Below, one piece after another: positions 1-9,449 of a stretch of 64,000 nucleotides of DNA. Both the position numbers and the translations under genes were made by a program. The stretch is from NCBI RefSeq assembly GCF_000718015.1, contig NZ_JODY01000020.1, positions 1 through 64,000 of the forward strand, in the 5' to 3' direction. This stretch comes from Streptomyces catenulae (GTDB lineage: Bacteria > Actinomycetota > Actinomycetes > Streptomycetales > Streptomycetaceae). Within the stretch, counting starts at the first letter, position 1, and every line of letters starts with the position of its first letter. Below the pieces are notes generated by a model. The model was given only the letters and a program-made list of their open reading frames with translations, was not told the origin of the DNA and searched no databases.

Positions 1-28
1 TGGGCTCGGAGATGTGTATAAGAGACAG
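1..28. other. Nextera transposase adapter remnant
   Basis: The first 28 bases match the end of the Illumina Nextera read-2 adapter, including the mosaic-end core AGATGTGTATAAGAGACAG. It is library sequence that was not trimmed, not genomic DNA, and it marks the true end of the contig. The genomic sequence starts at about base 29. Confidence 0.95.
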
Positions 29-92
29 CGCCCCGCCGCCTCCTCCTCCGCGTCTCCGCGCCCCTGTTACGGGGCGTCGTTCCGGCGCGCTG

Positions 93-1847
93 CTATGGGT
101 CGTCCGCCTCGGGGCTGGTCGTGGCGGTCGCCGGGGACGCGGCCCCGGGGAGCGCGGGGGCGGCGGGAGCCACAGGGGCGGCTGCCCTGGGGTCGGACGT
201 TGCGGGATCGGGCGTTGCGGGACCGGATCCTGCGGGCTGGGGCCGGGTGCCGCGGCGGGAGGCTGGTGCGGAGAGGGCCGCCAGGGCTGCGGCGGTGGCC
301 AGTACCGCCTCGAGCGCATGGGCCGATGTGGTGGCGGAGGCCGAACCGCCGTCGGTCAGATGGAGATAGCCGCCGCCCAGCGTCGCCACACCGAGCGCAC
401 CGCACAGCTGCGCATTGGTGCTGATGACGCCGGACAGATCGGCGGCGTAGCGATCCGGCAGGGCGAACGTCATCCGGGCGATCAGGGCGTTGGAGCTGAT
501 GCCCAGGCCGAGCCCGCCGATGCCCAGCAGCAGGAAGAGCGCCGGACCGGTGCGATGCCCCGTCACGAGGTAGAGCCACACCGCGGTGTACCCACCGGCC
601 AGGACCACGCAGCCCACCGCGGGCATCGCGGCGGCGTACCGGGGCGGCACCCGGGCCAGCAGCGGACCGGCCAGACCGAAGGCGGCGACCCAGGAAATCA
701 TGGCCGCTCCCGCATAGGCGGGGCCCCGGCCCAGCCCCTCCTGGAGATAGAGGGCGAGGACGAAGAGGAGGGCGAAGTAGGTCATGGTGGTGGCGCCGTG
801 TGCGGCCAGGGACCAGCGGATCGCCGGTTCGCGGATCACCTCCTCGGCGATCAGCGGCCGCCCGCCCCGCGCGGCGCGGCGCCGTTGGCTGCGCCGGAAC
901 ACCGCCCCCGTCGGCACCACGGCCGCCAGGCAGGCCCACATCCACCAGGGCCATCCGGCGTCGGTGCCCAACAGCAGCGGCACGACGAGCAGTAGCACCG
1001 TGGCGGCCAGCAGCACCATGCCGCGGACGTCGATCCCGTCCGGTGGAGGAACGGCAGTGTCGGCACCGGCACAGGCCCCGGCACCGGCGCCATCCCCGGG
1101 GCCCGGGCCGGTGCCGGAAGCCGGTAGCCCCCCGGCCCGGCCTGCGGAGTTCCCCGCGCCGACGGGTCCGGTACGGGCCGTTCCCCCCGCGGGGTCGGGT
1201 GGCATCACCCGCAGCGCCGCCCAGAGGAGCAGCAGTCCGGCCGGGACGTTGACGAGGAAGATCGGGCGCCAGCCGGTGCCGAGGAGGTCGGCGGCGATCA
1301 GTACGCCGCCCAGGGCCTGGCCCGCCACGGCGCCGCCGGAGAGGGCGAGGGCGTAGTACCCGAGGGCCTTGATGCGCTGCCGTCCGGTGAAGTGGAGCTG
1401 GATGCCGCTCAGGACCTGCGGCACCATCAGCGCCGCGCCCGCGCCCTGGGCGATTCGGGAGGCGATCAGTACGGCCGGGGTGAAGGCGAGGGCGCAGGCG
1501 AGGGACGCCGCGGTGAAAAGCGCCAGGCCCGCGAGGAGGATCCGGCGGTGGCCGCGGCTGCCGCCGAGCCGGGCGCCCGCGACGAGCAGGACGGCGTAGG
1601 CCACGACATACCCGGAGACCACCAGGCCCGCCTCCCCGCCCGAGGCGCCGAGGTCGCTCCGGACGGCGGGGGCGGCGATGTTGGCGATGGCGGTGTCGAC
1701 GTTGGCCATGAACTGGGCGGCGAGGAGGACGGCGAGCAGCCGCCACCGGTGGGCGGCCGGACGCCGGGACCCGCCCGCGGCCCCGGTCCGGGCCGTGGTG
1801 GGGTGTTCCGGGGCGGCGCTCCCCGGGTCGGGCGGCTGGGGCCGCAT
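93..1847 (-). CDS. MFS transporter, DHA2 (14-TM) drug-exporter type
   Basis: This 584-residue protein is a proton-driven membrane exporter of the DHA2/EmrB-QacA type. After a hydrophilic N-terminus of about 30 residues comes a first membrane helix with the sequence AAQFMANVDTAIANIA, typical of the family, and a motif-A-like loop (GARLGGSRGHRRIL) near residue 90. Many further hydrophobic segments follow, and the C-terminal 50 residues are Ala/Pro-rich and probably disordered. The ATG is preceded by GGAGG eight bases upstream. The HAD phosphatase gene lies just upstream on the same strand, so the two may share a transcript. The substrate cannot be told from the sequence. Confidence 0.88.
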   Translation of the reverse strand: MRPQPPDPGSAAPEHPTTARTGAAGGSRRPAAHRWRLLAVLLAAQFMANVDTAIANIAAPAVRSDLGASGGEAGLVVSGYVVAYAVLLVAGARLGGSRGHRRILLAGLALFTAASLACALAFTPAVLIASRIAQGAGAALMVPQVLSGIQLHFTGRQRIKALGYYALALSGGAVAGQALGGVLIAADLLGTGWRPIFLVNVPAGLLLLWAALRVMPPDPAGGTARTGPVGAGNSAGRAGGLPASGTGPGPGDGAGAGACAGADTAVPPPDGIDVRGMVLLAATVLLLVVPLLLGTDAGWPWWMWACLAAVVPTGAVFRRSQRRRAARGGRPLIAEEVIREPAIRWSLAAHGATTMTYFALLFVLALYLQEGLGRGPAYAGAAMISWVAAFGLAGPLLARVPPRYAAAMPAVGCVVLAGGYTAVWLYLVTGHRTGPALFLLLGIGGLGLGISSNALIARMTFALPDRYAADLSGVISTNAQLCGALGVATLGGGYLHLTDGGSASATTSAHALEAVLATAAALAALSAPASRRGTRPQPAGSGPATPDPATSDPRAAAPVAPAAPALPGAASPATATTSPEADDP

Positions 1848-1869
1848 GGTGGGATCCCTCCGTCCGGGG

Positions 1870-2544
1870 TCAGAGCGCGCTCAGGGGCAGCGGCGGCCAG
1901 TCGATGCCGCCGAGGTCGGGGACGACGAGGTCGGCCGCGTGCAGCGCCCCGGCGTCGTGGGTGGTGGTCAGGGCCACGCAGAACAGACCGGCGGCCTTGG
2001 CCGCGGCGACACCGGCGGGCGCGTCCTCGAACGCCACCGCCCGGCCGGGGGCGACCCCCAGGGCCTCGCATCCGGCGAGGAACCCTTCGGGATGGGGCTT
2101 GCCGCGGGTCACGTCCTCGGCGGTGATCATCGTGGTGAAGAGTCCGGCGCCGCCGATGTGCTCCAGCATCGCCCCGGCGTGCTCGCGCAGCCCGGAGGTG
2201 ACGACCGCCATCGGGACGCCCGACCCGTGCAGCCGCCGCACCAGTTCGGCGGCGCCCGGTACGGGGTGGGGCGGAGGGATGTCCGGGTCGTCGAGGTAGC
2301 CGACGGCTTCGTCGAAGAGGTCGGCGACGGTGCTGCCGGGGAACCGGTGGGCGTGGTCGGCCAGCGCCTCCTGGCCGCGCCGTCCGACGAAGGTCGCCAG
2401 CAGCGCGTCGTCGGCCTCCAGGCCGTGGGCGCGGAAGAGGCGGGTCCAGGCGGCGCGGCTGCGGTGTTCGGTGGCGATCAGGGTGCCGTCGAGGTCGAAG
2501 AGGGCGGCGTGGAGCGGTGCCGGGGCGGCGGTGGGGTCGGTCAT
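1870..2544 (-). CDS. HAD-superfamily phosphatase, beta-phosphoglucomutase-like
   Basis: This 224-residue soluble hydrolase has all HAD motifs: FDLDGTL near residue 16 (nucleophile Asp), VVTSG (motif II), the Lys of GKPHPEGF (motif III) and the acidic FEDAPAGV (motif IV). The cap lies between motifs I and II, as in subfamily IA, which includes sugar-phosphate phosphatases and beta-phosphoglucomutases. The length is normal. It sits immediately upstream of the MFS exporter, with about 20 bases between stop and start, which suggests cotranscription. The real substrate is unknown. Confidence 0.88.
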   Translation of the reverse strand: MTDPTAAPAPLHAALFDLDGTLIATEHRSRAAWTRLFRAHGLEADDALLATFVGRRGQEALADHAHRFPGSTVADLFDEAVGYLDDPDIPPPHPVPGAAELVRRLHGSGVPMAVVTSGLREHAGAMLEHIGGAGLFTTMITAEDVTRGKPHPEGFLAGCEALGVAPGRAVAFEDAPAGVAAAKAAGLFCVALTTTHDAGALHAADLVVPDLGGIDWPPLPLSAL

Positions 2545-3162
2545 CTCGGGGTGTCCTCGGTCGGTGGGTGCGGGTGTGGAGCCCGCCGGGCTCCTGAGTC
2601 TTCACGCGGGGCGGTGTCGTCTTCCGTTCGGGAAACACCGCGCGACGCGGGTTGGTTGCACGGGCCGGGAATCCGGACGTGATCCCGGCCGGGAATCAGG
2701 TCGGGAATCAGGCCGGGAATCCGATCCGGAATCCGGCGAGGAGCCCGCGGGCCCCGGCCGCGGACCAGCAGCGAAGCGCCGCTCCCGCCCCCACCCGGCC
2801 GCCGTCGCAGCCGTCGCCGCCGTCGCCGCCGTCGCAGCCGTGACCGTAACCATCGCAGCCACCACGGCCGTTGCCATCGCCACCGTGACCGTGACCATCA
2901 CGTCCGCCATCGCCCCCGTCCCGGCCGAACGCCCGGCAACGAGTCGCTGAAGGTGAGGTCACGATCGGCTACCGCCCTGGGAACCGGAACGATTTTCTGA
3001 TCTCATGGTGTACGGCGCCGAAACCATCCTCCGCCACGGCGAGTTCCCCGCCTGTGGTGTGCCCGCGTGGTTCCGCGCCGCCCCCCACTCGGTGCGCCGT
3101 CCGCGATGTCACGGCCTTTCTCCCGGTACCGCCCGGTGCGCCGTTGCTCCGAAGGGAATGGT
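2545..3162. other. Intergenic region with short repeats
   Basis: No convincing gene lies here between two divergent genes. Five copies of GGAATC within a GGGAATC-like repeat sit at 2667-2733, spaced 10-24 bases apart. They are followed at about 2805-2930 by a run of GTCGCCGCC/GTGACC-type triplets that gives long but low-complexity Ala/Val/Thr reading frames on both strands. Promoters for the HAD and amidase genes should lie here, but none was confidently identified. Confidence 0.5.
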
Positions 3163-5079
3163 GTGCACAAGCGCAAAACGAAACGCTGGCTCCCCGCCGC
3201 GATCCTCGGCGGGACGCTGGCGGCAGGGGGCTTCGCGTTCCTGCCCACACTGGCGCAGGCACAGAACGATGCCCCGACCCCCACCTTGCAGGCCGAATTC
3301 ACCGCGGCCGCCAAGGAGTTCCATGTTCCGCTGCCGGTCCTGCTGGGCGTCGCCCGTCAGGAGTCCGGCTGGCAGCAGCACTCCGGCTACAACCAGACCG
3401 GCGGCTGGGGTCTGATGAACCTCACCGACGTGACGCCGCAGATGGTCTCCCGGGGCGCCGCCGGTGCCGCCGGGCGCTCCGACCTCACGTCGTTCGCCGA
3501 CCACCCCGAGCTGCACACGCTGAGCTCCGCCGCGAAGCTGACCGGGATCCCGGCCGACCGGCTGCGGCACCGCTCCGCGGACAACATCCGCGGTGGCGCC
3601 GCGCTGCTCGCCTCGTACCAGAAGAAGTTGACGGGCGGGACGTCCGACGACCCGTCGCAGTGGACCGCGGCGGTGGCCAGGTACAGCCGTCTGACGGACA
3701 AGAAGGCGGCCACCTCCTACGTCACCTCCGTGTTCTCCGCGATCCACTCCGGTGCGCAGCGGCAGGCGGGGAAGGGCGGTGCGGTCTCGCTCCAGGCGGT
3801 GCCGTCCGCCAAGCCGGTCGCCGGGCAGTTCGCCAAGCTGCGGCTGACCGACACCCCGGCGCCGCAGACCGAGTGCCCCGCGACGCTGACCTGCACGTTC
3901 GTACCGGCCGCGGCCGCCAACGGGCAGGTCTCCGACCGCCCGGCCAACGGTGTGAAGATCACGCAGATCGTCCTCCACACCACGGAGGGCTCGTACGACA
4001 ACGCCATCGAGACGTTCCAGAAGGCGGGCGGCGCCTCGGCGCAGTACGTCATGCGGGCGTCCGACGGCGCGGTCACCCAGATGGTGCCGAACAAGGACGT
4101 CGCGTTCGGCGACGGCAACTACGACAGCAACCTCCACGCCATCCAGATCGAGCACGAGGGTTTCTCGGCGCACGGTGCGGAGTGGTACACGCCGGTCGCG
4201 TACGAGAAGACCGCGGAGCTGGTGAAGTGGCTGGCGGCCAAGTACGACGTCCCGCTGGACCGGCGTCACATCCTCGGGCACGACAACGTCCCCGGCCCCT
4301 CGGACGACACCCTCGCCGGGATGCACTGGGACCCGGGCAACAGCTGGGACTGGACGCGCTTCATGCGGCTGCTCGGCGCGCCCGTCGACGACGGTGAGCG
4401 GGGTGTCGGTCCGGTCGGTTCGGCGGTGACCATCACGCCGGGCTTCGACGAGAACCAGCAGACGTACACGGTCTGCCCGGGTGACGACCCGTCCGGCAAG
4501 GTGAAGGAGTGCGGGCCGCAGAGCGGGCCGTCCAGCGCCCTGTTCGTGCGCAGCGCGCCCGCCGACGACGCGCCGCTGCTGCTCGACCCGGTCGTACACG
4601 CGGGTGCGGACGACAAGGCCGGTACCGACGGCGTCGCGGACTGGAGCACCACCGTCCAGGCGGGGCAGCAGTTCGTGGTGGCGGACCGGCAGGGCGACTG
4701 GACCGCCATCTGGTTCGACGGCCAGAAGGGCTGGATCCACAACCCCGGCGGCCGTAACACCACTCCGGCCAAGGACGTGCGGATCGTGCGGCCGGCCGGT
4801 ACGGGCGCGGCGCACGTCTTCGGCACCGCGTACCCGCAGGAGTCGGAGTACCCGGCGGATGTGAAGCCGTCGAAGCAGACGCCGCTGGCCGCCAAGAACT
4901 ACGGCATCCGCGCCGGTCAGGCGTATGTGACCAGCGGGGAGCCGCAGGTCGCGACGGACTACTCGCCGTCGAACGGCAAGGTCGTGCACGGCGCGAAGCG
5001 GTACTACACCGTGCAGTTCAACCACCGGTACGTCCTGGTGGACTCCGCGGAGGTCACCGCCGCCCCCGCGGGGCGCTGA
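3163..5079 (+). CDS. Secreted N-acetylmuramoyl-L-alanine amidase
   Basis: This is a 638-residue exported peptidoglycan hydrolase. The GTG at 3163 is chosen because GAAGGG lies six bases upstream and it gives a clean signal peptide (VHKRKTKRW, a hydrophobic stretch, then AQAQ). Residues about 45-150 resemble a lysozyme-like domain (LLGVARQESGW, GGWGLMNLTDV). Residues about 260-420 are an Amidase_2 zinc domain, with metal ligands expected in LHTTEGS and ILGHDN. The C-terminal 200 residues look like SH3-type wall-binding repeats. A strong hairpin follows the stop. Its neighbour across that hairpin is another cell-wall enzyme. Confidence 0.88.
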   Translation: MHKRKTKRWLPAAILGGTLAAGGFAFLPTLAQAQNDAPTPTLQAEFTAAAKEFHVPLPVLLGVARQESGWQQHSGYNQTGGWGLMNLTDVTPQMVSRGAAGAAGRSDLTSFADHPELHTLSSAAKLTGIPADRLRHRSADNIRGGAALLASYQKKLTGGTSDDPSQWTAAVARYSRLTDKKAATSYVTSVFSAIHSGAQRQAGKGGAVSLQAVPSAKPVAGQFAKLRLTDTPAPQTECPATLTCTFVPAAAANGQVSDRPANGVKITQIVLHTTEGSYDNAIETFQKAGGASAQYVMRASDGAVTQMVPNKDVAFGDGNYDSNLHAIQIEHEGFSAHGAEWYTPVAYEKTAELVKWLAAKYDVPLDRRHILGHDNVPGPSDDTLAGMHWDPGNSWDWTRFMRLLGAPVDDGERGVGPVGSAVTITPGFDENQQTYTVCPGDDPSGKVKECGPQSGPSSALFVRSAPADDAPLLLDPVVHAGADDKAGTDGVADWSTTVQAGQQFVVADRQGDWTAIWFDGQKGWIHNPGGRNTTPAKDVRIVRPAGTGAAHVFGTAYPQESEYPADVKPSKQTPLAAKNYGIRAGQAYVTSGEPQVATDYSPSNGKVVHGAKRYYTVQFNHRYVLVDSAEVTAAPAGR

Positions 5080-5092
5080 CACCGCACACAGC

Positions 5093-5123
5093 GGCGCCCG
5101 GGACCCTCGCGGTCCCGGGCGCC
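5093..5123. terminator. Bidirectional hairpin terminator
   Basis: A perfect 13-bp inverted repeat (GGCGCCCGGGACC and its complement around a 5-base loop) lies between the convergent amidase and L,D-transpeptidase genes. There is no strong T-run, as is common in Streptomyces. Confidence 0.8.
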
Positions 5124-5143
5124 GTCGTGTGCCGTGCGGTGGC

Positions 5144-5860
5144 TCAGGTGCCGGGCTTGCGTCCGTAGACGAAGACGTCGTCACCGGTGGAGAGGAGCTT
5201 CCAGTACGCCTTGGCGTCGGCGGTGCGCATGTTGACGCAGCCGTGCGAGCCGGGGGCGGACCAGACGCTGCCGCTGATCGCGTGGAACGCCTCGCCGCCG
5301 TCGAAGAACTGCGAGTACGGCATCGCGACGTGGTACAGCGACGACACGTGGCTCTTGTGCTTCCAGAAGATCCGGTGCAGACCGGTACGGGTCTCGTTGC
5401 CGTTGCGGCCGGTACGGACCGGCACCGGGCGCTTGACGAGGTGTCGGCCGTCCTGGATCCAGCTGATCTGCCGGGTCAGGTCCACGCAGGCGATGCGGCC
5501 CCGGTTGGTGGGGCAGCGACCGGCGCGGTTGGGGTTGTTGCGGGCGTCCCGCTGCGGCTTGACGACCTTCATCATCTTCCACGTCACCGGGCCCGCGTAG
5601 CCGTACTGCGGGTGGATGGCGTGGCTGATCTGGAACGCGCGGATCGCCCGGCAGTCGCCCTGGGACTGCTTGCCGTCGATCTTGCGGCCCAGGAACTTCT
5701 CCGCCTGCTTCTGGTACGGCCCCCGGGCGCCACCGCACCAGGAGCCGGACGCGGCCTGGGCGGGCGCGGCCCCGAGACCGGCCAGCAGGGGGGCGAGCAC
5801 GGTGCCCGCCATCGTGTACGCGACGGTCCGGCCGCGACGGCTCATCCTGAATCTCGCCAT
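5144..5860 (-). CDS. Secreted L,D-transpeptidase (YkuD domain)
   Basis: This 238-residue exported enzyme forms 3-3 peptidoglycan cross-links. From MARFRMSRRG the N-terminus is a signal peptide ending near AQAAS; an ATG five codons upstream is also possible. A short Cys-containing peptidoglycan-binding-like domain comes first. The YkuD domain follows, ending in the catalytic signature SHGCVNM near residue 210, with the upstream FDGGEAFHA loop that shapes the active site. It is convergent with the amidase gene and shares its terminator. Confidence 0.9.
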   Translation of the reverse strand: MARFRMSRRGRTVAYTMAGTVLAPLLAGLGAAPAQAASGSWCGGARGPYQKQAEKFLGRKIDGKQSQGDCRAIRAFQISHAIHPQYGYAGPVTWKMMKVVKPQRDARNNPNRAGRCPTNRGRIACVDLTRQISWIQDGRHLVKRPVPVRTGRNGNETRTGLHRIFWKHKSHVSSLYHVAMPYSQFFDGGEAFHAISGSVWSAPGSHGCVNMRTADAKAYWKLLSTGDDVFVYGRKPGT

Positions 5861-6032
5861 ATGTCCGATCCCCACCTCAACTTGCTTCCGCTGTCGCCTC
5901 TTTCGGCGCTGGACGCGGTCGCGGGGCGGACACCGCCGCCCCCTCCGCCGCCTTTCCTCAGATTAGAGGCTGGACGGGAACACGGCGGCGGAACGGGCGA
6001 CTTGCCGGCCATGCCGGGGTAGGACCCTCCCC

Positions 6033-6740
6033 ATGACATCCCCGCGTGAGGAACCGGTCACGGCGGCCGCCGCGGTGGCGCGCCAACTCCTGCCCCGGGC
6101 GCGGATGGTGGTCGTCGGCGGCAGTGTGCTGACCGTCCACCGCACCCCGCTCTCCGACCTCGACATGGTGGCGGTGTTCCCCCGGGTGGCGGCGCCGCAC
6201 CACCGCACGCTGCGGTGGGAGGGGTGGCCGGTCGAACTGCTCGTCCACGACGAGGAGACGCTCGCCGCCCACTGCGCCGACGGCTTCCGCCGCCGCTGGC
6301 CGGGCATCCCCCGGCTGCTGGCCCGGGGCGTGCTCCTGGTGGACGAGGACGGGCTCGGCGCCCGGCTCCGGGCCGAGATGCGGCAGCGGCTGGCGGACGG
6401 CCCGGCCCCGGCGACCGCCGCCGAGACCGATGCGTTCCGCCATGAACTCACCGAACTCCTCGACGATCTGGCAGGCACCCACGACGCGGGCGAGGCCGTC
6501 TTCGTCGCCGCCCGGCTGCTGACGAAGACGGCCCAGCTGGCGCTGCTGACCGCCCGGCACTGGCAGGGCAACGGCAAATGGCTGCTGCGCGAACTCCGCA
6601 CCGCCCGGCCGGAGCTGGCCGCCGCCCTCACCGCCGCCGCGGGCGACCCGGCCACGCTCGCGGCGGTCGCCCGTACGGCGCTGGACGAGGCCGGCGGGCC
6701 GCTGCGGGAGTACCGGGTCGCCCAGCCCCGGCAGCCCTGA
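6033..6740 (+). CDS. Nucleotidyltransferase-fold protein
   Basis: This 235-residue cytosolic protein has a GGS motif (VVVGGSVL) followed by LSDLDMVAVF, the Gly-Ser and Asp-x-Asp arrangement of the minimal nucleotidyltransferase fold. The later part is helical and rich in Leu/Ala, as in aminoglycoside-nucleotidyltransferase relatives. The substrate is unknown. It stands alone between the transpeptidase and a convergent hydrolase gene. Confidence 0.65.
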   Translation: MTSPREEPVTAAAAVARQLLPRARMVVVGGSVLTVHRTPLSDLDMVAVFPRVAAPHHRTLRWEGWPVELLVHDEETLAAHCADGFRRRWPGIPRLLARGVLLVDEDGLGARLRAEMRQRLADGPAPATAAETDAFRHELTELLDDLAGTHDAGEAVFVAARLLTKTAQLALLTARHWQGNGKWLLRELRTARPELAAALTAAAGDPATLAAVARTALDEAGGPLREYRVAQPRQP

Positions 6741-6753
6741 GAGCGGCCGACCC

Positions 6754-8049
6754 CTACTTCCCCTTCCCGGCGACGGACGTCGTGACGGTGTGCTCCGGCT
6801 CCCCCGGGAAGGGGCGTTCGCCGGTCAGGTAGGGCATCCGGTCCGTGCGGCCCTGGAGGTACCGCTCGAAGAAGGCGGTCACCCGGTCACCGGCGATCCG
6901 CCGCTGCTGCGCCTCCGACAGCCGGGCGTCGTCCCGCTGCGGGGTGTCCCGGTCGAGGTACTGGGTGCGGCAGGTGCCGGGCCGCTTGCCGGGCTCGGCG
7001 TCGTCGTGCGCCGCCACCTGGCCGCTGGAGGGCGACCACTGACGGTTGTAGAAGTCGTGGTTGCCGCCGGTCAGCGTGTACTTGAACAGCGGCACCTCGG
7101 TCGCGGCGCGGTTCTGCTCGAAGAACTCGCCGGTGTTGACGGCGTCGCAGGTGCCCCACATGACGGCGAACGGTGTACGGGTCACCGGGTCGCCGTCCCA
7201 GGTGGCGGTGGGCGCGAGGGCGAAGGCGGCCTTGATGTCGATCCCGGCGGGCAGCTCGGCCCGGTGCGCGTCGGCGATCTCCTGCATCACCCCGCCCCCG
7301 CCCATGGAGTGCCCGAGGAGCCCGACCCGTCCCAGGTCGAGCCGGTCGCGGAAGTCGGCCCGCACCGGGGAGCCGTCACGCGCATCGGTGAGCGCCGAGC
7401 GCAGCGGACCGCCGCCCGAGGCGGACAGCTGCTGCCAGAGCCGCAGATGGCGCTCGATGAGGGCGGCCCGCGCCCGGTAGACGGTGTCGGCCTGGCCGCC
7501 GTCGGTCGCGTTGATGCCGTTGGCGCCGACGGAGACGACCACGAAACCGCGGGCGGCCAGCGCCCGGCCCAGGTAGTCGTAGCCCGTACTGCTGGGGATC
7601 GGCGCGGTGCCCCGGGCGCAGGGCCAGGCCCAGAGCGCCGCGGCGGCCTTCTCCATGAGGGCTTCCTGCCGGGCGGCCTCGGCCTTGTCGCCCCGCTCCA
7701 GGGCCCGGTCGCGGGCCTGCTCCGCGGCGGTACGGCGGTCCTGCGCCCCGGCGTCGGCGCAGGTCTCCCAGTGGCCGTGCTGCATCAGGACCACCGGGTG
7801 CCGACCGGTGCCGAGCCGCGCCGGGTAGTACACGGTCCCGGCGAGTTCGCTGCGCCCCTTGTAGCCGAGGGCGGCCGGGGGTGTGAACGCCTGGTCGCCG
7901 AGGTTGTAGCGGGCCTCGCGCACGGTGCTCGCGGCGGGCGCGAGGGACAGCGCGGGGCTGGCGTGCACCGGCACGGCGACGGCGGCGGTGCCCAGGGCGC
8001 AGCCCAGCGCCGCCAGAAGGAGACCGCGGCGGAAGGTGGTTTTCTTCAT
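6754..8049 (-). CDS. Secreted alpha/beta hydrolase
   Basis: This is a 431-residue exported protein with a clear signal peptide (MKKTTFRRG, hydrophobic core, VHASPALS). The nucleophile elbow LGHSMGGGG lies near residue 240, preceded by the oxyanion-region sequence VVLMQHGHWE. Later acidic and His segments (WGTCD, GGNHDFY) suit the rest of a catalytic triad. It resembles the secreted platelet-activating-factor-acetylhydrolase and lipase-like hydrolases of Streptomyces. A secreted protease gene follows upstream on the same strand. Confidence 0.82.
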   Translation of the reverse strand: MKKTTFRRGLLLAALGCALGTAAVAVPVHASPALSLAPAASTVREARYNLGDQAFTPPAALGYKGRSELAGTVYYPARLGTGRHPVVLMQHGHWETCADAGAQDRRTAAEQARDRALERGDKAEAARQEALMEKAAAALWAWPCARGTAPIPSSTGYDYLGRALAARGFVVVSVGANGINATDGGQADTVYRARAALIERHLRLWQQLSASGGGPLRSALTDARDGSPVRADFRDRLDLGRVGLLGHSMGGGGVMQEIADAHRAELPAGIDIKAAFALAPTATWDGDPVTRTPFAVMWGTCDAVNTGEFFEQNRAATEVPLFKYTLTGGNHDFYNRQWSPSSGQVAAHDDAEPGKRPGTCRTQYLDRDTPQRDDARLSEAQQRRIAGDRVTAFFERYLQGRTDRMPYLTGERPFPGEPEHTVTTSVAGKGK

Positions 8050-8135
8050 GGTCCTGTTCCTTGTGCTCTACGGGGTGGCCGGGGCCGGGAGGGGTGGCGT
8101 CCGGCGGGGGCCGGGCGCCACCCCGGGCGGAACGG

Positions 8136-9254
8136 TCAGCTCAGCCGCTCGGCCCTGTCGTGGAGCGGCTTCGTCAGCGCGGTGGTGAACTGCGGCCCGA
8201 CCAGGTGCCGTACGCATCCGGACCCGGCCGACTCCTCGCACGCCTTCCCGGCGGCGTCCATGAAGGCGGACTGGGTGTTCACGCCGACGACCTCACCCCG
8301 CCCGGTGGCGGCGGAGAAGCCGCCCAGCCGGGGGCCGCCGCTCGCGCCGCCGCCCATCACGCACGCCGCGCCCCAGATCCCGGCGGGCTCGGCGTGGTCC
8401 GGGGTGCCCGGGTACTGCCGGGGCGCGCCCTGGCAGTAGGCCGCCTCCCGGCCGGTGTACTCGGGCAGCCCCTCGCGGGCCGGGTCGGAGGCGGCCCGGG
8501 GGTAGCCGAACTGGACGGCCGGACGGTCACCGGGCGCGTCGTAGGAGATGCCCTGGGGCGCGCCGGTGGCCTGCCGGAGGGTCTGGCCGCGCTCGTTGCG
8601 GCCGACGACGGCGAAGCCCTGGTCATGGGCGTCGAACCGGGCGTGGATCTGATCGTTCTCCAGCCAGACGGAGTTGACCACCGACCAGCGGACGACGAAC
8701 GTCCCCAGGGGCGCCTTGCCGTCGCGGTACCCGGGGACGTACAGGACGTGGGTCTGCCACTGGTTGTGCTCACCGGCGAGGTCGGTGCCGTTGAGGCAGT
8801 GGCCCGCGGTCACGACGGTGGAGCCGTTCGCGCTCGGGACCGCCGTCGCGGTGCAGCTGGAGTCCTCCCCGTGGTCGGTGAAGAAGAGCCGCCCCACGGT
8901 GGTGTCGACGGCGCCGCCCTTCCCCCACGGCGCACCGTCCTTCCCGGCGCGCGGCGGAACGTCCTTGACCTGCGTGTTCAGCGCGGCGATGCGGGCGGGC
9001 GTCCAGTACGCGCGCACCTGCTTCTCGTCCTGCGCGGTGGTCGCCGCCGCATGGGTCAGCACCTTGCCCTCGGCCGGGCCGCCGTCCGGCGCCGGGGCGG
9101 CCACCACCCCCGGCGCGAACGCCGCGGTGAGCGCGCAGGCGACGGCCGAGGTCACCGCCGCCCGGCGCACCAGGGCCCGACGCCGCGGCGCGGGGGTGCG
9201 TTCGGGGGCGCGCGCCGCGTGGGGTGCGCCGGTACGGGCGTGGGTGTCGCGCAT
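8136..9254 (-). CDS. Secreted trypsin-like serine protease
   Basis: This 372-residue exported peptidase belongs to the chymotrypsin/glutamyl-endopeptidase fold. The catalytic His lies in VTAGHCLNG and the nucleophilic Ser in GGGASGGPRL. Cys pairs (SSCTA/GHC, YCQGA/ACVMG) suggest disulfides. The ATG at 9254 is chosen because AAGGA sits just upstream and a twin-Arg/Ala-rich export signal follows. A 100-residue pro-region separates the signal from the protease domain. Confidence 0.85.
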   Translation of the reverse strand: MRDTHARTGAPHAARAPERTPAPRRRALVRRAAVTSAVACALTAAFAPGVVAAPAPDGGPAEGKVLTHAAATTAQDEKQVRAYWTPARIAALNTQVKDVPPRAGKDGAPWGKGGAVDTTVGRLFFTDHGEDSSCTATAVPSANGSTVVTAGHCLNGTDLAGEHNQWQTHVLYVPGYRDGKAPLGTFVVRWSVVNSVWLENDQIHARFDAHDQGFAVVGRNERGQTLRQATGAPQGISYDAPGDRPAVQFGYPRAASDPAREGLPEYTGREAAYCQGAPRQYPGTPDHAEPAGIWGAACVMGGGASGGPRLGGFSAATGRGEVVGVNTQSAFMDAAGKACEESAGSGCVRHLVGPQFTTALTKPLHDRAERLS

Positions 9255-9449
9255 GGGTCCTTCTTCCGTGAGGGGTGGCCCGCCGCGTGCGGGCGGAACG
9301 GCGCGGCGCGGCGGATACGAGGGCGGGCGCGCGCCGCGGGAGGGGTCGTGGTGCACCGTCATCAGGCGGCAGGGCCGGGCCGCGGCCCTGCGGTCCGGGG
9401 TGCGCCGCCCACCGCGCAGGACGGGCGGCGCACCCCGTGAACGGGCCGG

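Noticed and set aside
2805..2935. Ala/Val/Thr-rich reading frames on both strands
   Set aside because: They come from triplet-like low-complexity DNA; no ribosome-binding site or family resemblance.
3109..5184. A long minus-strand frame opposite the amidase gene
   Set aside because: Arg/Val/Gly-rich shadow of a well-supported gene with catalytic motifs.
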